DNA of 25,726 bases. Origin: Hydrogenophaga intermedia (GTDB taxonomy: Bacteria > Pseudomonadota > Gammaproteobacteria > Burkholderiales > Burkholderiaceae_C). The notes under the pieces are model-generated. The model had not been told where the DNA came from. It saw only the letters and a list, made by a program, of their open reading frames with translations, and did no database searches. Shown piece by piece: positions 8,189 through 15,616 of the stretch (position 1 is its first letter; the number at the start of each line of letters is the position of its first letter). A program made the translations under genes and the position numbers. The stretch is taken from the NCBI GenBank assembly GCA_945869245.1, contig CAMBOY010000005.1, forward strand, positions 1 through 25,726. The letters are read 5' to 3'.

Positions 8189-11106
8189 ACCGGATCAATC
8201 CCAATCAAGACGGACTTCATGCAGTCCTTGGCCACCCCTTGGCCGTCGGCGCCCAATGTCACCGAGACCGTGTGGTAGACACTGCCACCCGAAGGCGACG
8301 GGAACTCCACCTGCACATCGACCGACTCGCCAGGCTCGTAACCTTGGGTGTGTACATGCAAGTTGAGGTCCACATAGTGGCGCGACCGGGCGGGTGTGGC
8401 CGCTTCGTTCGGCCCGTAGGACCAACGCAGGCGAGTGACTTTTTTGTCTGGCTGACCAAACAGTTTGCTCGGCAAGTTGGCGAGGTTGGCTGCCTTGCTC
8501 CCACCCCCCATCATCTGTTTGATCGCCCCTTTGGCCGCCCAGCTGCCGGGCGTGCTCATGGTGATGTTGCCGCCTTCCAGAACAAGGGAGCTGTCCGCAC
8601 CAATCAGTTCGATCTTGCTGCGCGCCTGGATGCGGATCTCGCCGTTGACGCTCAATATCTGAATCGCGTCCTGCGCCTGCAGTTTCAGCTCGTCGGTGTG
8701 CGCCCGCAAGCTCACTTTGCCGTTGGCCGCCTTGATCTGCAGGCCGCCTTGGTGGGTATACAGGCTGGTGGTTTCGGCGCTGATGAGCTGGCTGGTGTGG
8801 GCCGCGCTGTGCTGCACATCGCCTTGGGCCACCCAGCTCAGGTCTTGGCCGGCCAAGTGGGCCAGGTCGGCGTCGCTGGCTTGCAGCAACGCGGCCGGGG
8901 TGTCCAGCACCACATGGGGCTGGTCAAAGCGGCTCACGGGCGTGCTGCCGGTGCGGGCGCCTTGGGGGTCGTGGGTGTTGGCCTGGCCATTGAGGGCGGC
9001 TTTGTGCTGGCCGTCCTGCGTGGGATCGATGGCTTGTGTTGTCTTCTCCAGCGCTTGGCCGCTTTGGTGGCTGGTCAAAGCCTGTGCGCCCTGGGCGCTG
9101 GCGGCGTCGCTCAAGCGCTGGCCCAGGTCGCGCGCGCCTTTGAGCTGCCCAGTGGCTTCGTGCGCGTCCATCTGGCTGCCTTGGGCGCTGCCGTAGCTAC
9201 CGGCGCGCGCGCTGGTGCTGATGAGCAGGCCACTGCCGGCGCGCAGCGCGCCCCAGCCCTGGGTGTTGCCCTCAAAGCCAGCGCCTCGGTAGCGCCCGCG
9301 CTGGGCACCGCTGGGGTTGTGGGCAATCAGGTGGCCCAGGCCCACTTCGGCCAGGGTGTAGCTGCAGTGCAGCCGCATGCGCAGCTGCGCGGTGGCGTCG
9401 TCCAGCACCCATTGGTTAAAGCCGTCGCCATCGAGCCCGTGGGTGTGCCAGCCGCTGATGACGCCGGGGTGGTTCACCCCGCTGCCCTCGCCAGCGGCAA
9501 AGGGCGGCGCGTCTTGCCCGTTGTAGAGCACCCCCACCACCAGCGGGCGGTCGATGTCGCCTTCAATGAATTCCACCGCCACCTCCGCGCCCACGCGCGG
9601 CACCAGGGCTGCGCCCCAGTTGGCGCCGGCCCAGGGCACGGCGACCCTCACCCAGGTGCCGGGTGCGTTGGCGGGCGAGTCGCCCACGCTGTGGTGACCA
9701 GTGCCCAGGCTGGCGTCTTGCCAGGGGAATCGGATCTTGATGCGGTGGTCGCGTTCGGTTTCTATCGGCTCCGATCCAGCGGCCACCACCACAGCGTGTT
9801 GCAGGCCAAAGGCGGTGGGTTTGCGCTGCAGGCGCGGCGCCAGCGTGGCGGCGGCCGGTGCGGCGTGGAAGTGGTTTTTGTAGGTGCCGTGCTCGATCTC
9901 GGTGCTGCCCAGCACCTCGGCCGCGTCCGAGCCCAGGTTGTTGGCGCAGTGGTGTTCCACCGCGGTCACCACAAAGGCGTTGTCGCTGCGCACACGGCCG
10001 CCACTGGCCGCGCCCAACACGGCGCTGGCGTCGCCGCCGTACAGCGGGTGGTCCACCAGGGTGAAGGCGCCACCGGCGCACAGGTGGCGCACGCTGCCCT
10101 GGCCTTCAAAGCGTTTGGTGTCGCTGTGCAGCGCGGCCAACGCGATGTCGGCGGCGCGCTCGGCGTGTTCGGGGTTCTCGAACCGGTAGGCACCACTGCC
10201 GTCGTACACCTCCAGCGTGGGCAGCTCGCCCAGGCTCAGCGGGCTGTCGGCCTGCGCGCTCACGCCGGCCACGCGCTGGTAGTCCCAGCTGCCTAAGGCC
10301 ACCGCGTTGGGGCCCAGGCTGCGCTGCGCCATAAAGGCGGTCACGCTGTCGCGTTGGCCAGGTTTGTTGGCGGTCACATGCTGGCCGGCAAAACGCAGCT
10401 CGCCCAGCTCAGCGCGCACCTCGCGCTGGCGCTGGCGGCAGCCGATGACCATCACCGCCCGCGCCTGGCCGGCGTGGTCGGCGGCCGCGCCTTGGGCGTC
10501 ATCGAGTTGTTCCCAGTGATAGACCAACCCCTCTTCGGCCAGCAGGCGCTGCACAAAGGCCAGGTCGGTCTCTTGGTATTGGGTGCACAGGCTGCGCACG
10601 CGCAGGGTGTCACTCACCTCGGCGCGCCAGTGGGCCTGCGGTGCGTGTTCGCCCAGCACGGTCTCAATCACCTGCAGCGCCGTCATGTCGTGAAACACCC
10701 GGCTGTTGCGCCGCAAGCTGGCCAGGTGCAGCCAGGGCACCAGGGTCAGGGCGTAACGCGCCAAGCCGCCGTCGGCGCCCAGTTGTCCAGCTTGGGCCAC
10801 GTAGCCGTGCCAAGGCCGGTATTGACCGTCGCTGTGCAGCAGCTTGACGGTGATTTGCTCGCCCACCAAGCGCTTCAACTCAAAGTGCGCCGAGGTCGAC
10901 AAGCACATCAGCTTGAGCTCAAACGGCTGTGACAAGGCCTCTTTGAGCACCATGCGCTCGGGCACCAAAGCCAGGTCGGGCAAGGCGGTGTGCACCTGCA
11001 GCAGGCGGTGGCGCTGGTCGATCAGTTTGCCGAAATCGAGTCGGCTGGCCAGGCGCGCCAAGCCCTCGGACAAGCCCGCTTGGGCCCAAGTGTGGTCTGT
11101 GCTCAT
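8185..11106 (-). CDS. vgrG: VgrG (TssI) spike protein with C-terminal extension
   Basis: A 973-residue VgrG. The N-terminal gp27-like part includes the typical stretch QYQETDLAFVQRLLAEEGL near residue 177. It is followed by the gp5/OB-fold region (IRFPWQD, then HSVGDSPANAPGTWVRVA and PLVVGVLYNGQ) and the DUF2345 beta-helix region. After about residue 885 comes an extra domain of about 90 residues (LRWSYGP to the end), rich in alternating hydrophobic residues and probably beta-sandwich-like. It is not part of the standard VgrG fold. Because tae4 overlaps the stop codon, this tail is a good candidate docking site for Tae4. The start ATG has GGGGAG nine bases upstream. The gene begins 40 bp after tssL. 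VgrG forms the trimeric puncturing tip on the Hcp tube. Confidence 0.95.
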   Translation of the reverse strand: MSTDHTWAQAGLSEGLARLASRLDFGKLIDQRHRLLQVHTALPDLALVPERMVLKEALSQPFELKLMCLSTSAHFELKRLVGEQITVKLLHSDGQYRPWHGYVAQAGQLGADGGLARYALTLVPWLHLASLRRNSRVFHDMTALQVIETVLGEHAPQAHWRAEVSDTLRVRSLCTQYQETDLAFVQRLLAEEGLVYHWEQLDDAQGAAADHAGQARAVMVIGCRQRQREVRAELGELRFAGQHVTANKPGQRDSVTAFMAQRSLGPNAVALGSWDYQRVAGVSAQADSPLSLGELPTLEVYDGSGAYRFENPEHAERAADIALAALHSDTKRFEGQGSVRHLCAGGAFTLVDHPLYGGDASAVLGAASGGRVRSDNAFVVTAVEHHCANNLGSDAAEVLGSTEIEHGTYKNHFHAAPAAATLAPRLQRKPTAFGLQHAVVVAAGSEPIETERDHRIKIRFPWQDASLGTGHHSVGDSPANAPGTWVRVAVPWAGANWGAALVPRVGAEVAVEFIEGDIDRPLVVGVLYNGQDAPPFAAGEGSGVNHPGVISGWHTHGLDGDGFNQWVLDDATAQLRMRLHCSYTLAEVGLGHLIAHNPSGAQRGRYRGAGFEGNTQGWGALRAGSGLLISTSARAGSYGSAQGSQMDAHEATGQLKGARDLGQRLSDAASAQGAQALTSHQSGQALEKTTQAIDPTQDGQHKAALNGQANTHDPQGARTGSTPVSRFDQPHVVLDTPAALLQASDADLAHLAGQDLSWVAQGDVQHSAAHTSQLISAETTSLYTHQGGLQIKAANGKVSLRAHTDELKLQAQDAIQILSVNGEIRIQARSKIELIGADSSLVLEGGNITMSTPGSWAAKGAIKQMMGGGSKAANLANLPSKLFGQPDKKVTRLRWSYGPNEAATPARSRHYVDLNLHVHTQGYEPGESVDVQVEFPSPSGGSVYHTVSVTLGADGQGVAKDCMKSVLIGIDPV

Positions 11107-11146
11107 GTGTTATCGCTCCCCTGTCTGCAAAATGCCATCGCTTGCC

Positions 11147-11941
11147 TCAAGGCAAGGTGATGGTCACGTTGGCCACCTGCGTCGGCAGATTGATCACCTG
11201 GCTGTAGCGCACCAGATCGGCCTGAGTCTCTCGCTTGAGCTGCCACTGCAGACCCAAGAATCCCGCCACCGCAATCAAGCCGAACACCGACGCCATGACC
11301 CAGAGCGGAATCTCGTGACGCAGCAAATGGCGAATCTGATCGGGCGGCGCCCAATGCGGGGCAAACGCCGCGCGCTTGCCCTTGATGTGCGCAATTTCAT
11401 CGCCCAAACGCGCGGTGAGGTAGTGCAGCTTCTCGCTGCCTTCGAGCACATACATGCCCTGAAAGCCCAGCAGCAACACCATGTGAAACACTTCGAGCAC
11501 CTGCACACGCACCGGCGACTCGGTGCGCAAACGCTCCAGATGCTGAAAGAACTTCTCGCCGGCGAGCTGCTCACCAAACAAGTCGAGCTGCAGCGGCTTG
11601 ATCTCCCAGGCCTCGCGCGCCGCCGAGGGCTTGGACAAAATGGTCTCGTCGACCAAGGCGCAAAAAGCGAACTTGCACAGGTACACGTCGTCGGATGTGG
11701 CCTTGAGGTTGGCGGCCCCGCGTTCGAACTCGTGCAGGAAGTGGCGGATGATTTCGCGGAAGCGCTCGGCGTCGGTGATGCGGTAGCCGTTGCGAATCAT
11801 GTAGATCACATACAGGCCGTCGTACACCAAATCGAGCAAACTGTTGGCGTCTCGATTGGCCAACATGCGCAACTTGGGCGCTTTGGTGTCGCTCTTTTGG
11901 GCCGATCGGCTCAATAGGGAAGGGGCGGAGGCAGCGGTCAT
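11147..11941 (-). CDS. tssL: TssL (DotU/IcmH-type) inner-membrane protein
   Basis: A 264-residue TssL, the inner-membrane partner of TssM that also contacts the baseplate. The hook-shaped cytoplasmic domain covers most of the protein, with conserved segments such as KFAFCALVDETIL (about 90) and LEVFHMVLLLGFQGMY (about 150). A single C-terminal membrane helix (about residues 215-235) is followed by a short periplasmic tail. No OmpA-like peptidoglycan-binding domain is attached, unlike in specialised TssL proteins. I chose ATG 11941, five bases after GGGTGA. The in-frame GTG at 11950 overlaps the tssK stop as GTGA and is possible but lacks a ribosome-binding site. It lies between tssK and vgrG in the leftward operon. 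Confidence 0.95.
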   Translation of the reverse strand: MTAASAPSLLSRSAQKSDTKAPKLRMLANRDANSLLDLVYDGLYVIYMIRNGYRITDAERFREIIRHFLHEFERGAANLKATSDDVYLCKFAFCALVDETILSKPSAAREAWEIKPLQLDLFGEQLAGEKFFQHLERLRTESPVRVQVLEVFHMVLLLGFQGMYVLEGSEKLHYLTARLGDEIAHIKGKRAAFAPHWAPPDQIRHLLRHEIPLWVMASVFGLIAVAGFLGLQWQLKRETQADLVRYSQVINLPTQVANVTITLP

Positions 11942-11946
11942 GGTAT

Positions 11947-13299
11947 TCACCCGTTGTTCAATGCAAACAGTTCCAGCTCAATATCCGGAATACCGGCCGG
12001 CACGTACAGCGAGATCGATTGCGACTTGAGCATGCGCTCATACAACGCGCTTTTGGCATCGAGTTCAAAGTACAGACAACCAGGGCGCACCGGAATGGCA
12101 CCCGGCACCTGGGGCAAGTGCTGCAAGCGAATACCCGCCATCGCCGACAACACCAGCTTCTCCACATCGTCGCCAGCGCCCACCTTGCAACGCACCGGAA
12201 TCACCTCGACCAACTCGCTGGCCGGCATCGACGAGCGCACACCCAAGACCAAGGTGGTGCTGGCGCTGATTTTTTCGCTCTCCAACACGCCAGCGTGGTA
12301 CGAGGGCTTGGCCTCGCGCAAGGCGATCGAGAAGTACTTGGTGGAGATCACCGTCTCCAGCAGACCCATCACGATCTCTTCCAAACGGTGAAAAGCCGCA
12401 TCGGGCTTGTCGTGCCGATAAATCGGCAGATCGGTCAGGGTGAAGGTCTTGGAAAACGTCATCAAGGCACCTGCGAGCTGCAGCATCGACTGAAACAAAC
12501 GCTCTGGGTGCAGCCCCGGGTGGTGGTGCAGATGGGTCAAGCTGGCAAAGGCGCTGCTGGCGGTGTGCAGCAACCAGAACGACGCCACGTCGCCCGAGCG
12601 GAACTCGATCACATGCTGAGACGGCTGGCGGTGAAAGCCGTACAAGGCATTCACCTTGGCCTGCAAAGCGTCTTGCAAGCGCCGCAGCATGGCGCGCAAC
12701 GGGGCCGACGACTCCAGGCTCACACAGGGCACGATGAAGCGCGCGTCCAGCTCAAAACCGCTGGTCGAGTTGCGGCGCAGTCGACACAAAGGCACGGTCA
12801 CCAAATGGTCCATGGGCTCTTTGTCGGTGACCAAGCGGCTGGTCTTTTGCAAGCCCACCACCTCGCCGTCGGACGCGTGGGTGAACCAGTCCTCCGCCTC
12901 CTCGCTGAGCGCTTGGTAGCGCACGCCCAAATCGGGCACATCGGCTTGCTCGTTCACATTGCCGCCGTGCGTGCGCAAGGGCGCCACCGCCACATGCACC
13001 ACCACCTCGGCCACGTCTGGGCCCAGTTGCTGCAAGGACAGCGGCGCTGGCAGCACATCGTCGCGCGGCGCGTTGAGCAAATCGCCATCGGGCAACACCA
13101 ACTGCAGCGCTTCGACGCGCAACACACCCGAGGCCAGGGCGTCGGTGTCGATCACCACCCGCTTGCAGCCCCAGAAAAACGGCTGCACCATGGCCAGCAC
13201 CTCGGCCAAGCGGCCCTCGTGGTAGGCGTCTTGGCGCTGGAAATGCTGGGGCCGCAGAAACAGGCCTTCGCCCCACAAGGGTTTTTTGGTTTTTAACAT
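11947..13299 (-). CDS. tssK: TssK baseplate component
   Basis: A 450-residue protein with the hallmark TssK start (PLWGEGLFLRPQHFQRQD near residue 7) and the usual length of about 445 residues. TssK is a trimeric baseplate subunit that bridges the TssE/F/G wedge to the TssL/TssM membrane complex and resembles phage receptor-binding proteins. ATG 13299 is preceded by GAGAAG at five bases. It begins 28 bp after the tssJ stop codon, and tssL starts within a few bases of its own stop. This tight packing supports one tssJ-tssK-tssL transcript. No anomalies were seen. Confidence 0.96.
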   Translation of the reverse strand: MLKTKKPLWGEGLFLRPQHFQRQDAYHEGRLAEVLAMVQPFFWGCKRVVIDTDALASGVLRVEALQLVLPDGDLLNAPRDDVLPAPLSLQQLGPDVAEVVVHVAVAPLRTHGGNVNEQADVPDLGVRYQALSEEAEDWFTHASDGEVVGLQKTSRLVTDKEPMDHLVTVPLCRLRRNSTSGFELDARFIVPCVSLESSAPLRAMLRRLQDALQAKVNALYGFHRQPSQHVIEFRSGDVASFWLLHTASSAFASLTHLHHHPGLHPERLFQSMLQLAGALMTFSKTFTLTDLPIYRHDKPDAAFHRLEEIVMGLLETVISTKYFSIALREAKPSYHAGVLESEKISASTTLVLGVRSSMPASELVEVIPVRCKVGAGDDVEKLVLSAMAGIRLQHLPQVPGAIPVRPGCLYFELDAKSALYERMLKSQSISLYVPAGIPDIELELFALNNG

Positions 13300-13327
13300 G
13301 CCAACTTCTCAAATAAAACGGCGGGGC

Positions 13328-14017
13328 TCACTGACACACACTGCCGGCAAGCCGCTGCACCTCGGGCGCCGATCCCACCACCTTGCCCTGCGTCACAGAA
13401 AACGCACACTGGTGGGCACCCAACATCACACCCGACTTGGTGCTGTCTTTCACATCAAACACAAAGCGCCAGCGAAACGCCTCTGGACGCTGGAACAAGC
13501 CCACCAGCGCGATGTGTGTCACCTCGGGCGCCAACACCTCGTCCACCTCGTAGCGCTGCCCAGGCAGCAGCACAATTTCACGGGCTCGCAGCACCTCCGG
13601 CGAAGCATAGGGCGTGCTGGCGGTGAACTGCTCGTACGGCGCACGCAAGAACGCGTCGTGGCCTTTGAGGTGGTACACCTTCACCAACAAAGCCAGCGAC
13701 TGCTGCGAGGTGCCCACATTGAGCTTGGGCCCCGCGTGGATGCGCAGCGGCAGATGCACGGGCTTGGGCAACTCGGGCGGCGCAGGCAGCTGAATGATCT
13801 GCGGCGGCGCGGGTGGGGTCGGTGGCGTGGGCGGCTCGATCTTCTGCAAGCCCACCAACTCCAGTGCCTTATCCACAATACCGCCCCCCTTGGGCGAAGA
13901 GCTGCACGCCGCCAAAGCGACCAGACACACACCAAGCGCGACCCCCGACAACAAGCGTCGCGCAACTGGTGAATATTCCCTAAAAAACAGGCGAATGCTT
14001 ACCGGCATTTTTTTCAT
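13328..14017 (-). CDS. tssJ: TssJ outer-membrane lipoprotein with unusual Pro-rich linker
   Basis: TssJ anchors the T6SS membrane complex in the outer membrane and binds the periplasmic end of TssM. The 229-residue product has a basic N-terminus, a hydrophobic stretch and the lipobox LVALAAC with the acylated cysteine at residue 38. A proline-rich segment of about 35 residues (PPTPPTPPAPP onward) follows, then the beta-sandwich domain (from about LPLRIHAGPKLN). It is longer than most TssJ proteins because of this linker. Several starts are possible (TTG 14026, ATG 14017, ATG 14008). None has a clear ribosome-binding site, and I use 14017. It is the first gene of the leftward unit and is divergent from the TPR lipoprotein gene. 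Confidence 0.93.
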   Translation of the reverse strand: MKKMPVSIRLFFREYSPVARRLLSGVALGVCLVALAACSSSPKGGGIVDKALELVGLQKIEPPTPPTPPAPPQIIQLPAPPELPKPVHLPLRIHAGPKLNVGTSQQSLALLVKVYHLKGHDAFLRAPYEQFTASTPYASPEVLRAREIVLLPGQRYEVDEVLAPEVTHIALVGLFQRPEAFRWRFVFDVKDSTKSGVMLGAHQCAFSVTQGKVVGSAPEVQRLAGSVCQ

Positions 14018-14301
14018 TTTTACCAATTAGATAGGTTTTTGTTGGCAATTTCGAAAGAGCCTGAGCTCAATGTGATGAGGCTTTCGCAGTTTGTCAGCGG
14101 CCTCTTCCCAGAGAGCCAACAACTACACCACATATCGTACTCGGGCACGGATTTCAAAATACTTTGGTTGACCTATACTAGCTTCATTGTGGAAAAAATC
14201 CGATCATAGTAATAACTTCTCCTGATGCTGCGGTGCTAGTAACAAACGAACGAACGTTCATGCTTTTGTCACCCCAGACGGCTTTTAGAACCTTGATGAC
14301 A
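14018..14301. promoter_or_regulatory. Main divergent control region of the T6SS cluster
   Basis: About 280 bp with no recognisable gene separate the tssJKL unit from the lipoprotein-tssBC-hcp unit. The stretch is clearly AT-richer than the flanking genes and is the obvious place for the two main promoters. On the plus strand TATACT (14174-14179) matches the sigma-70 -10 box at five of six positions, but no good -35 lies 16-18 bp upstream. A GAACGTTC palindrome lies near 14250 and a larger inverted repeat at 14052-14086. I looked for GG-N10-GC sigma-54 sites and did not find one with correct spacing. The regulator is therefore unknown. Confidence 0.55.
14052..14086. repeat. Imperfect inverted repeat in the divergent control region
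   Basis: The arms CGAAAGAGCCT (14052-14062) and AGGCTTTCG (14078-14086) are complementary apart from a two-base bulge. They are separated by 15 bp that contain the palindrome GAGCTC. The repeat lies roughly 35-70 bp upstream of the tssJ start, where it could be an operator or a hairpin in the tssJ leader. No T-tract follows on either strand, so it is unlikely to be a terminator. Confidence 0.4.
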
Positions 14302-15063
14302 ATGAAACTTCGACATTCCTTGGTATTGGTATTGGGTTTGGGTGTCTCGATGGCAGGTTGTGCCACCACCGCCGAGCCCACCGAGGGCGATGCCGCTGCC
14401 GTGGTGCAAACCGACGCGCCAACACCAGACGCGACTGCCGCTGCCGCTGAGCCCAACGTGGCCGCCGATCCCATGCTGGACTACCTGGGGCGTGCCCGCG
14501 CCGCCATGGAAGTGGCCGGCGGTGAAGAAACCGCGCGCCAGATCTACCGCGAAGCGATCGCCGCCTTCCCCACCGACAAGCGTCCCTGGCTGGGCTTGGC
14601 GCAGAGCTACTTTGAACTCAGCGACTTCGGCAACGCCATTTTGTCGGCCCAAGAAGTGGTGATTCGCGACCCCGAAGACGACGTAGCCCACGGCATCCTG
14701 GCCATCAGCGGACTGCGCGTGTCCACCATGGCCCTGGGCTCCATGCGCGAGAGCGGCGAACTCAACGAAGCGGCCCGGCGCGAAGCGGAAATCATGGCCC
14801 GCAACCTGCAGGTGCTGTTCAGCAAGAGCCCCAACAACACCCGGCCACAGGCCCCTGCTGCTGCTGCCGCCGCACGGGAGGCAGCGGCAGCGCGCGAAGC
14901 CGCTGCACCGCGCCGCGCCGCGCCCCAGGCCAGGCCGCAAGCCGAGGCCCCCGTGCGCCGGGCTGCGCCCGCACCGCGTGCCGCTGCACCCGCGCCCGCA
15001 CCCCGCGCAGCAGCCCCGGCTCCAGCCCCTGCCCCGTCCAACCCCTTTGGCGCGCTGCGCTGA
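14302..15063 (+). CDS. T6SS-associated lipoprotein with TPR-like domain and Ala/Pro-rich tail
   Basis: The 253-residue product starts MKLRHSLVLVLGLGVSMAGC, a lipoprotein signal peptide with a lipobox-like VSMAGC (cysteine at residue 20). A helical region follows (about 55-175) with TPR-like features, such as ETARQIYREAIAAFPTDKRPWLGLAQSYFE (about 75-104). The C-terminal 70 residues are low-complexity Ala/Pro/Arg, ending SNPFGALR. It heads the rightward operon, 31 bp before tssB. Similar TPR lipoproteins occur beside tssB/C in other betaproteobacterial T6SS loci, but I do not assign a name. A structural or assembly role at the outer membrane or periplasm is inferred. ATGs at 14296 and 14260 are alternative in-frame starts; 14302 gives the best signal peptide. 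Confidence 0.75.
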   Translation: MKLRHSLVLVLGLGVSMAGCATTAEPTEGDAAAVVQTDAPTPDATAAAAEPNVAADPMLDYLGRARAAMEVAGGEETARQIYREAIAAFPTDKRPWLGLAQSYFELSDFGNAILSAQEVVIRDPEDDVAHGILAISGLRVSTMALGSMRESGELNEAARREAEIMARNLQVLFSKSPNNTRPQAPAAAAAAREAAAAREAAAPRRAAPQARPQAEAPVRRAAPAPRAAAPAPAPRAAAPAPAPAPSNPFGALR

Positions 15064-15094
15064 AACACTCACCGATCTGTAAACGGAGACCACC

Positions 15095-15616
15095 CTGGCC
15101 AAAAAGGACAGCGTCCACAACAAATTGAACAAAGTGCGCCCGCCCCGGGTGCAGCTGACGTACGACGTTGAGGTGGGGGACGGCAGCGAACAAAAAGAAA
15201 TTCCGTTTGTGGTGGGTGTGTTGGGCGACTTCACCGGTCAGCGCGACGCCGACAAGCCACTGCCGCGTCTGAAGGAACGCAAGTTCGTCAATGTGGACAT
15301 GGACAACTTCGACGACGTCATGAAGGGCATGGCCCCCAAAGCGTCGTTCCGCGCCCAGAACAAACTCAGCGACAAAGGCGGCGAGTTCGCAGTCAACCTC
15401 AGCTTCGAGAAGATGGACGACTTCCGCCCCGAAGCGGTGGTGCAGCAGGTCGATCCGCTGCGCAAGCTGTTGGAGGCCCGCACCAAGCTGTCCGACCTGC
15501 GCAACAAGCTGGCTGGCAACGACAAGCTCGAAGACATCTTGGGCGATGTGCTGACCAACACCGAACAGCTCAAACAACTGGGCGAAGAAGCCAAAACCAA
15601 ACAAGAGGACGCATGA
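15095..15616 (+). CDS. tssB: TssB (VipA-type) sheath small subunit, apparent CTG start
   Basis: TssB pairs with TssC to form the contractile sheath. Reading from CTG 15095 gives 173 residues starting (M)AKKDSVHNKLNKVRPPRVQ and continuing LTYDVEVGDG. This is the complete conserved TssB N-terminus (family pattern MAKK-SVQ-KL-RVRPPRVQ-TYDVE). A ribosome-binding site GGAG lies six bases before the CTG. An in-frame stop (TAA 15080-15082) precedes it and no ATG or GTG lies between. The next possible start, TTG 15125, would delete ten residues and has no ribosome-binding site. The stop overlaps the tssC start (ATGA). The CTG could be a genuine rare start codon or a sequence error for ATG. Confidence 0.93.
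   Translation: MAKKDSVHNKLNKVRPPRVQLTYDVEVGDGSEQKEIPFVVGVLGDFTGQRDADKPLPRLKERKFVNVDMDNFDDVMKGMAPKASFRAQNKLSDKGGEFAVNLSFEKMDDFRPEAVVQQVDPLRKLLEARTKLSDLRNKLAGNDKLEDILGDVLTNTEQLKQLGEEAKTKQEDA

Noticed and set aside
8152..10296. Very long plus-strand open frame (714 codons) opposite vgrG
   Set aside because: It is antisense to a clear VgrG, has no family features and is His/Gly/Val-rich as expected for a shadow of GC-rich codons.
14041..14062. Possible sigma-54 promoter (TTGGCA...GC) in the divergent region
   Set aside because: The GG to GC spacing is 13 bases on either strand instead of the required 10.
14880..15060. Ala/Pro-coding repeats as a tandem DNA repeat
   Set aside because: The repetition is low-complexity protein sequence with irregular unit length, not a discrete DNA repeat.
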